A stretch of DNA of 5,891 nucleotides, taken from Acidobacteriaceae bacterium (GTDB lineage: Bacteria > Acidobacteriota > Terriglobia > Terriglobales > Acidobacteriaceae). Within the stretch, counting starts at the first letter, position 1. The number at the start of each line of letters is the position of its first letter. Made by a program: the position numbers and the translations under genes. This document shows positions 1 through 3,111 of this stretch, in pieces. The stretch lies in the NCBI GenBank assembly GCA_003164255.1, contig PLST01000277.1, positions 1-5,891 on the forward strand. Reading direction: 5' to 3'. Under the pieces are notes generated by a model that saw nothing but the letters and a program-made list of their open reading frames with translations, was not told where the DNA came from and did not search any database.

Positions 1-613
1 CCGGCGCGCCCAATCCCTTCGACAGGCAGAACATCACCGTATCAAAACCATGACTCAGCGCTTGAACATTTGCCCCTAAGGCCACAGCAGCATTGAAGAT
101 TCTGGCGCCGTCCAGATGCGTAGGAAGCTTGCGCTCTTTCGCCCCCTCCCAAATCTCTTCAAGAACCTTTACCGGGATACAGCCACCCCCCGCAAGGTTC
201 GCCGTGTTTTCAATCTCAATCAGTCCTGTCGCCGCCCGGAACGCTCCGCGTGCGTAAATGGCGGGCTCAATATGCGTCCATGTCAGAATTCCCCGCTCGG
301 CCGGAACGGCGCGCACCAGGCATCCTGAAAACACCGCCGTGGTAGCCATCTCCCAGTCAAGAATATGCGCTCGCGATTCGGCAATCACTTCCTGCCCCGG
401 CTGCGTCAGCAGCCGAATCGCAATCTGATTGCCCATCGTGCCCGACGGCACAAACAGCGCCGCCTCGCGTCCAAAAATCTCTGCCGACCGCCGCTCCAGC
501 TGGTTCACTGTCGGGTCTTCCTGGTAAACGTCGTCCCCAACCTCAGCCGCCGCCATCGCCGCGCGCATCTCCGCCGTCGGCCGCGTCACTGTATCCGAAC
601 GCAAATCGATCAT
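1..613 (-). CDS. ltaE: Low-specificity L-threonine aldolase, N-terminal part (cut by left window edge)
   Basis: This is a cytosolic PLP enzyme (fold type I) that cleaves L-threonine or L-allo-threonine to glycine and acetaldehyde. 204 complete codons are present of a family length near 340-350, so the C-terminal ~40% lies beyond the left edge. Seen in the translation: the family-typical opening MIDLRSDTVTRPT, a PSGTMGN loop at about residues 56-62 (cofactor phosphate side), His83 at the position of the ring-stacking histidine, the HLDGAR motif at 166-171 (Asp168 and Arg171 contact PLP in the family), and SKGLGAP at 198-204, where Lys199 is the Schiff-base lysine. The ATG at 611-613 is chosen because it opens the conserved motif. 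An in-frame GTG at 620-622 is a real alternative, since an AGGAAAG at 632-638 sits 9 nt before it but 18 nt before the ATG. The gene lies 101 bp downstream of the exported-protein gene on the same strand, so co-transcription is possible. Confidence 0.93.
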   Translation of the reverse strand, partial: MIDLRSDTVTRPTAEMRAAMAAAEVGDDVYQEDPTVNQLERRSAEIFGREAALFVPSGTMGNQIAIRLLTQPGQEVIAESRAHILDWEMATTAVFSGCLVRAVPAERGILTWTHIEPAIYARGAFRAATGLIEIENTANLAGGGCIPVKVLEEIWEGAKERKLPTHLDGARIFNAAVALGANVQALSHGFDTVMFCLSKGLGAP

Positions 614-646
614 TTCCGCCACTATCTTCTGCTTTCCTTGATTTGG

Positions 647-665
647 CGCGCTTTAGGCGAGCGCG
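647..665. repeat. Small GC-rich inverted repeat upstream of ltaE
   Basis: CGCGCT at 647-652 and AGCGCG at 660-665 are perfect 6-bp arms around a 7-nt loop, in the gap between the exported-protein gene and ltaE. In the direction of ltaE transcription no run of T follows, so it does not look like an intrinsic terminator. It could be a leader hairpin or chance, given the GC-rich background. Confidence 0.35.
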
Positions 666-690
666 ATGGAAATGGGCATACAGTCTGCCT

Positions 691-711
691 TTCCCTAATC
701 CCTATTCCCTG
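691..711. repeat. Imperfect heptanucleotide tandem repeat (TTCCCTA-like, three units)
   Basis: Three consecutive 7-bp units read TTCCCTA, ATCCCTA and TTCCCTG on the plus strand, immediately after the stop codon of the exported-protein gene. The units differ at their first and last bases only. This is a short-sequence tandem repeat in the spacer in front of ltaE. Changes in copy number would alter the spacing or leader length between the two genes, but no function can be read from the sequence. Confidence 0.6.
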
Positions 712-714
712 CCT

Positions 715-1689
715 CTAAGGTATCTGCCCCATCGGCAGTTCAATCACCGGTGTCCGCTTATTGTCCTTCGTAGCGATTGCCCAAAGTCCATGAAAGTTCG
801 CCCTTAATCCTGGCTGCGCCTTCAGCAGTGCGCTCAACACCGCGATTGCTTCAGTCCGCTGCGCCGCCGGATCTGTCACCCCAGCCGATTCGAACACAAC
901 CGCCAGATCTGCCTGGTTCAGCGTCGGCTCAAGATGCACCGCATCAACCTTCCACTTGCGGTCGCCCACCGTAAGCGACAGAGGAAACGCCCCAGTCGGC
1001 GCGCCCTGTATCTGCGCCTGCTCCTGCTGCAGCTTTTCCAGGTTGGGAGACGTCAGAAAATCCACCGGGATCAGCAGGTAGCGGGCAGCTTCGTAGCTGT
1101 ACCACGCGCTCCATGGATCGACGGTCGCGAATCCCCGCGCGCGTGACCAGTACCAGATGCCGTCATGGCCATCAAAGAATCCCTGATGCGCTGAAACTCC
1201 CCCCAATCGCCACGCTGAACCATCCCAGGCCAGAATCAACCCCAACTGTCCCGCCAGCGGAGCCCCCACCGCATCCGCAATCACCACGGCATAGCGGCCC
1301 GGGGGCAAGGCGTGCATGGTGATGGTCACCGTCATCGTGCCGCTTCCGTTCGAGCAGAAGAACTGTGTCTCGGCCGGCGCTGTCCCGTTCGCCGCATCCA
1401 GCAGATAGATGCTGCGCAACTGGATCTGTCCGCCTTTGACAACCGGCGCAGCCTGCTCGATAGCCCCCTGGATGTTGCTCCAGTCGGCCGACTCGGCAGG
1501 CAGCAATGCCGCTTGAAGCAGCGTCGTATCCTGCTGGACGACGGCCTGGGCCAGCCGGCCTCCGGTATCGGCAAGCACCGCTCGATCCTGCGGCGAAAGC
1601 TCTGCCTGCGCGGTACAGGTGGCTGCCCGGCTCGCTGCCGGAACACACATCGTGGCAGCCAGAGCCCAGACATTCCAACGAAGGCGCAT
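715..1689 (-). CDS. Exported protein of unknown function (324 aa)
   Basis: I do not recognise a family. The N-terminus has a short basic start (R2, R4), a hydrophobic core at about residues 7-19 and a small-residue cleavage region near S20-R21-A22-A23, which suggests Sec export. There is no lipobox, because the cysteine at 25 is preceded by A-A-T. The predicted mature part has only two cysteines, Cys25 and Cys112, which could form a disulfide. Residues 29-100 look helical and Ala/Gln-rich. Residues 108-165 look beta-rich (TMTVTITMH, then RYAVVIADAVG, then LGLILAWDGSAWRLGG). An aromatic-rich patch with many Trp, Tyr and His residues follows at about 168-204, and a mixed C-terminal domain contains NFHGLWAIA. 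The start is supported by AGAGGA at 1701-1706, 11 nt upstream. The gene is transcribed divergently from the STN-like protein gene, and ltaE follows on the same strand. The reading frame is certain; the function is unknown. Confidence 0.85.
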   Translation of the reverse strand: MRLRWNVWALAATMCVPAASRAATCTAQAELSPQDRAVLADTGGRLAQAVVQQDTTLLQAALLPAESADWSNIQGAIEQAAPVVKGGQIQLRSIYLLDAANGTAPAETQFFCSNGSGTMTVTITMHALPPGRYAVVIADAVGAPLAGQLGLILAWDGSAWRLGGVSAHQGFFDGHDGIWYWSRARGFATVDPWSAWYSYEAARYLLIPVDFLTSPNLEKLQQEQAQIQGAPTGAFPLSLTVGDRKWKVDAVHLEPTLNQADLAVVFESAGVTDPAAQRTEAIAVLSALLKAQPGLRANFHGLWAIATKDNKRTPVIELPMGQIP

Positions 1690-1791
1690 TTTCCCCGAAT
1701 TCCTCTCTGCCCCACGACCCCCAAATCCGAGCGCCGATGGGCTATTGTTAGTCTAGTACAGTGGAGCGGTAACCAATTGCTGCTTCGAATC

Positions 1792-1825
1792 GCTCAAGCC
1801 AATCGCTCAGGATTGCCGCTTGAGC
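1792..1825 (+). repeat. Bulged stem-loop in leader of STN-like protein gene
   Basis: GCTCAAGC (1792-1799) pairs with GCTTGAGC (1818-1825), and the adjacent CAATC (1800-1804) pairs with GATTG (1811-1815). This gives 8+5 base pairs around a 6-nt loop, with a 2-nt bulge (CC, 1816-1817). A 9-bp direct repeat, AATCGCTCA, overlaps it at 1788-1796 and 1801-1809. The hairpin ends 22 bp before the ribosome-binding site of the downstream gene. It could be an operator or an mRNA leader structure. No U-run follows, so a terminator is unlikely. Confidence 0.6.
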
Positions 1826-1847
1826 CCATAGTTTTGAAGCTGAAGTC

Positions 1848-1854
1848 AGGGGAG
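1848..1854 (+). promoter_or_regulatory. Ribosome-binding site deciding the STN-like protein start
   Basis: AGGGGAG lies 9 nt before the ATG at 1864. The frame is open far upstream (back to about 1312, antisense to the exported-protein gene), so this well-spaced Shine-Dalgarno sequence is the main reason for placing the start at 1864. The next in-frame ATG, at 1897, has no comparable site. Confidence 0.8.
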
Positions 1855-1863
1855 CCGATTTCA

Positions 1864-2655
1864 ATGCGCGCCACCATTCCATCACCACCCCGCCTGATGA
1901 AACGCCTGGCGAAATCAGTGCTTCCCCGCCTTGCGCTTCCCTGCTTCCCTGCGATCCTTGCAGCCTTTCTTCTGGCAGCTGTCGCCACGGCGGGCATCGC
2001 TCAGCAACCTGCGGCATCGTCCACACCGTCCAAAGCCCCCGCTGCGCAAAAAAAAGCCCCCGCGCGACGCAAGCCCGTTGCCGCCCATGCGGCCGCTCCC
2101 GCTCCAGCACCTGCGCCCGTGGCTCCAGAGCCCCCCAAGCCCCCTGACTGGCCCGTAAACGATCGGCCCACGGCCGCCACCGTCCTGTGGAACAGTCAGG
2201 GCCTCCGCATTGAGGCCTCCAACTCCAGCCTCCAACAGATTCTGAAGGATGTCTCCACGCTTACCGGCGCAAAAATTCAAGGACTGGCATCGGATCAGCG
2301 CATCTACGGTACCTATGGCCCCGCCAGCGCGCGCCAGGTCCTCGTGCAACTCCTCGATGGCTCCGGCTACAACGTCCTCATGATTGGCGATCAGGGCCAG
2401 GGAACACCACGCCAGATCGTCCTGTCCACGCAGTCCAGGGCCGAGCCCACTCAGCAAGCCGCGGCCAACCAGAACCCCCAGGCCGATGAAAACGCCGATG
2501 CCGCCGAAGACCAGACCCAGCCGCAGCCCGATGCCCAACCTCAGCCCCAGCCTCCCGCTCGCAACGGATTCGCTCCCGGCGCTCCGCCTCGCACTCCGCA
2601 GCAGATCTTGCAGGAGATGCAGCAGCGACAGCAGCGCTCCAGCCCACAGTTCTAG
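1864..2655 (+). CDS. Secreted/periplasmic protein with STN (secretin/TonB N-terminal)-like domain
   Basis: 263 residues. A long N-region with several basic residues (R10, K13, R14, K17, R22) leads into a hydrophobic stretch at about 28-45, with probable cleavage after A46 (GIA, then QQP), which indicates Sec export. Residues 47-95 form a low-complexity Ala/Pro/Lys linker with AP repeats, of the kind that crosses the periplasm or cell wall. Residues about 105-189 resemble an STN/secretin N-domain: a strand near LRIEASN, a helix LQQILKDVSTLTGAKI, a short strand QRIYGTYGP, and a helix ARQVLVQLLDGSGYNVLMIGD followed by a strand. The tail, about 190-263, is rich in Pro, Gln and Ala and ends in a Gln-rich helix (QQILQEMQQRQQR). 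STN domains normally precede a secretin channel or TonB-dependent receptor barrel, or occur in signalling partners. None of these is fused or adjacent here, so this is an orphan STN-like protein. The gene call is firm; the domain assignment is by pattern recognition. Confidence 0.85.
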   Translation: MRATIPSPPRLMKRLAKSVLPRLALPCFPAILAAFLLAAVATAGIAQQPAASSTPSKAPAAQKKAPARRKPVAAHAAAPAPAPAPVAPEPPKPPDWPVNDRPTAATVLWNSQGLRIEASNSSLQQILKDVSTLTGAKIQGLASDQRIYGTYGPASARQVLVQLLDGSGYNVLMIGDQGQGTPRQIVLSTQSRAEPTQQAAANQNPQADENADAAEDQTQPQPDAQPQPQPPARNGFAPGAPPRTPQQILQEMQQRQQRSSPQF

Positions 2656-2667
2656 CGCGGCCTTCTG

Positions 2668-2679
2668 AATTGATCAATT
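2668..2679. repeat. Perfect 12-bp palindrome between convergent genes
   Basis: AATTGATCAATT is fully self-complementary. It lies 13 bp after the stop of the STN-like gene and 42 bp beyond the stop of the convergent small membrane protein gene. It has no loop and low G/C, so it would be a poor terminator stem. A protein-binding site or chance are equally possible. Confidence 0.4.
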
Positions 2680-2720
2680 TAGGTTGGAAGACCTGCGAAT
2701 GCAGAAAGAAATGAACCAGT

Positions 2721-2888
2721 TCACGAAACCCGGGCGGTTTCGGTACGCGCCTTCACGGTAGTCGGGCGCTGTGGCGTCCTGAGCAGCGCAAATCCGACGC
2801 GGAGGATCCCATAAGCCGCCAGGATTCCAAACGCCATCGACCCAACGGCCGCGCAAATCAACATGGCCAAATTCAGCAAATCCGTCAT
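2721..2888 (-). CDS. Small single-span membrane protein (55 aa)
   Basis: The ORF starts at ATG 2886-2888 and ends at TGA 2721-2723. It opens MTDLLNLAMLICAAVGSMAF, and residues about 4-36 are continuously hydrophobic: one long transmembrane helix with small residues (Gly16, Gly21, Gly27, Gly32) spaced about every 5-6 residues along it. The tail from R37 to S55 is polar and basic (R37, R41, K46, R48, R53), which predicts a cytoplasmic C-terminus by the positive-inside rule. There is one cysteine, at position 12, in the membrane. A weak Shine-Dalgarno sequence, GGGA (2897-2900), lies 8 nt before the ATG. It is transcribed divergently from uvrA and convergently with the STN-like gene. The composition is so typical of a membrane miniprotein that a chance ORF is unlikely; it recalls short conserved hypotheticals of Acidobacteriaceae, but that is from memory. 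The role is unknown. Confidence 0.75.
   Translation of the reverse strand: MTDLLNLAMLICAAVGSMAFGILAAYGILRVGFALLRTPQRPTTVKARTETARVS
2724..2742. repeat. 7-bp stem-loop at the 3' end of the small membrane protein gene
   Basis: CGAAACC (2724-2730) and GGTTTCG (2736-2742) form perfect 7-bp arms around the 5-nt loop CGGGC. The element spans the last sense codons of the small leftward gene. In that gene's transcript the sequence after the stop is moderately U-rich (CATTTCTTTCT) but starts about 10 nt beyond the stem, so terminator function is possible but weakly supported. Confidence 0.35.
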
Positions 2889-3005
2889 CGTTTCAGTCCC
2901 GGTTGAATCGGTTTTGGGCCGCTGCGTGCGCGTCCAGTCTTTAGTTTACTTTCTTTCACCAGCTTAAAGTCACTCGATCAATTTGTCTCCGAAGTTGTTG
3001 CCGCA

Positions 3006-3035
3006 TTGACCCTTATTTCTATTGACCAATAGAAT
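3006..3035 (+). promoter_or_regulatory. Sigma-70-type promoter for uvrA
   Basis: TTGACC at 3006-3011 (5 of 6 to TTGACA) and TAGAAT at 3030-3035 (5 of 6 to TATAAT) are separated by 18 bp. This puts the expected transcription start near 3042, about 35-70 nt before the two candidate uvrA start codons. It is the best promoter match seen in the window, it lies in a locally A/T-rich stretch, and it is oriented toward uvrA. Confidence 0.75.
3017..3034. promoter_or_regulatory. Palindromic candidate operator over the uvrA -10 element
   Basis: TTCTATT (3017-3023) and AATAGAA (3028-3034) are perfect 7-bp inverted arms separated by GACC. The right arm covers five of the six -10 bases, so a bound dimer would block RNA polymerase. 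The heptamer ATTGACC also occurs twice in direct orientation, at 3005-3011 (over the -35) and 3021-3027. The palindrome does not match the E. coli (CTGT-N8-ACAG) or Bacillus (GAAC-N4-GTTC) LexA boxes. Whether it is a damage-response operator of this lineage or another regulator's site is unknown. Confidence 0.5.
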
Positions 3036-3111
3036 ACCCTCAGGGCGTGGTTGCGCAGTCACCTGTCTCGGCTCAACCATGCAACGGCCCACCGGTTCCC
3101 AGACGTCCATC

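Larger units (their letters stand above)
1690..1863. promoter_or_regulatory. Divergent intergenic region between two exported-protein genes
   Basis: This 174-bp region must hold the promoters for the leftward exported-protein gene and the rightward STN-like protein gene. I could not place a convincing -35/-10 pair on either strand; candidates such as TTGTTA at 1745-1750 with TAACCA at 1770-1775 have a 19-bp spacer and poor matches. The central part around 1741-1760 is locally richer in A/T than the flanking genes. The clear structural element is the hairpin at 1792-1825. Confidence 0.5.

Noticed and set aside
116..718. Two plus-strand frames (116-328 and 365-718) opposite ltaE
   Set aside because: They are arginine-rich antisense shadows of a gene with clear threonine aldolase motifs.
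1312..1863. Long open frame on the plus strand running into the STN-like gene, giving a 447-residue ORF
   Set aside because: The upstream part is antisense to the exported-protein gene, has arginine-rich, low-quality composition and no start context, while a strong ribosome-binding site and signal peptide mark the start at 1864.
1915..2538. 207-residue minus-strand frame opposite the STN-like gene
   Set aside because: It is Gly/Leu/Arg-rich shadow sequence with no ribosome-binding site, and the plus strand has a signal peptide and a structured domain.
2668..2742. Bidirectional intrinsic terminator between the convergent genes
   Set aside because: The 12-bp palindrome has no loop and is A/T-rich, and the 7-bp stem-loop is not directly followed by a T-run on either strand.
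2674..2856. 60-residue minus-strand ORF overlapping the small membrane protein
   Set aside because: It is polar and Arg/Trp-rich without recognisable structure. The overlapping 55-residue frame has a coherent transmembrane helix and a better start context.
3017..3034. LexA/SOS box at uvrA
   Set aside because: The palindrome fits neither the E. coli nor the Bacillus consensus, so calling it a LexA site would be unsupported; it is reported only as a candidate operator.
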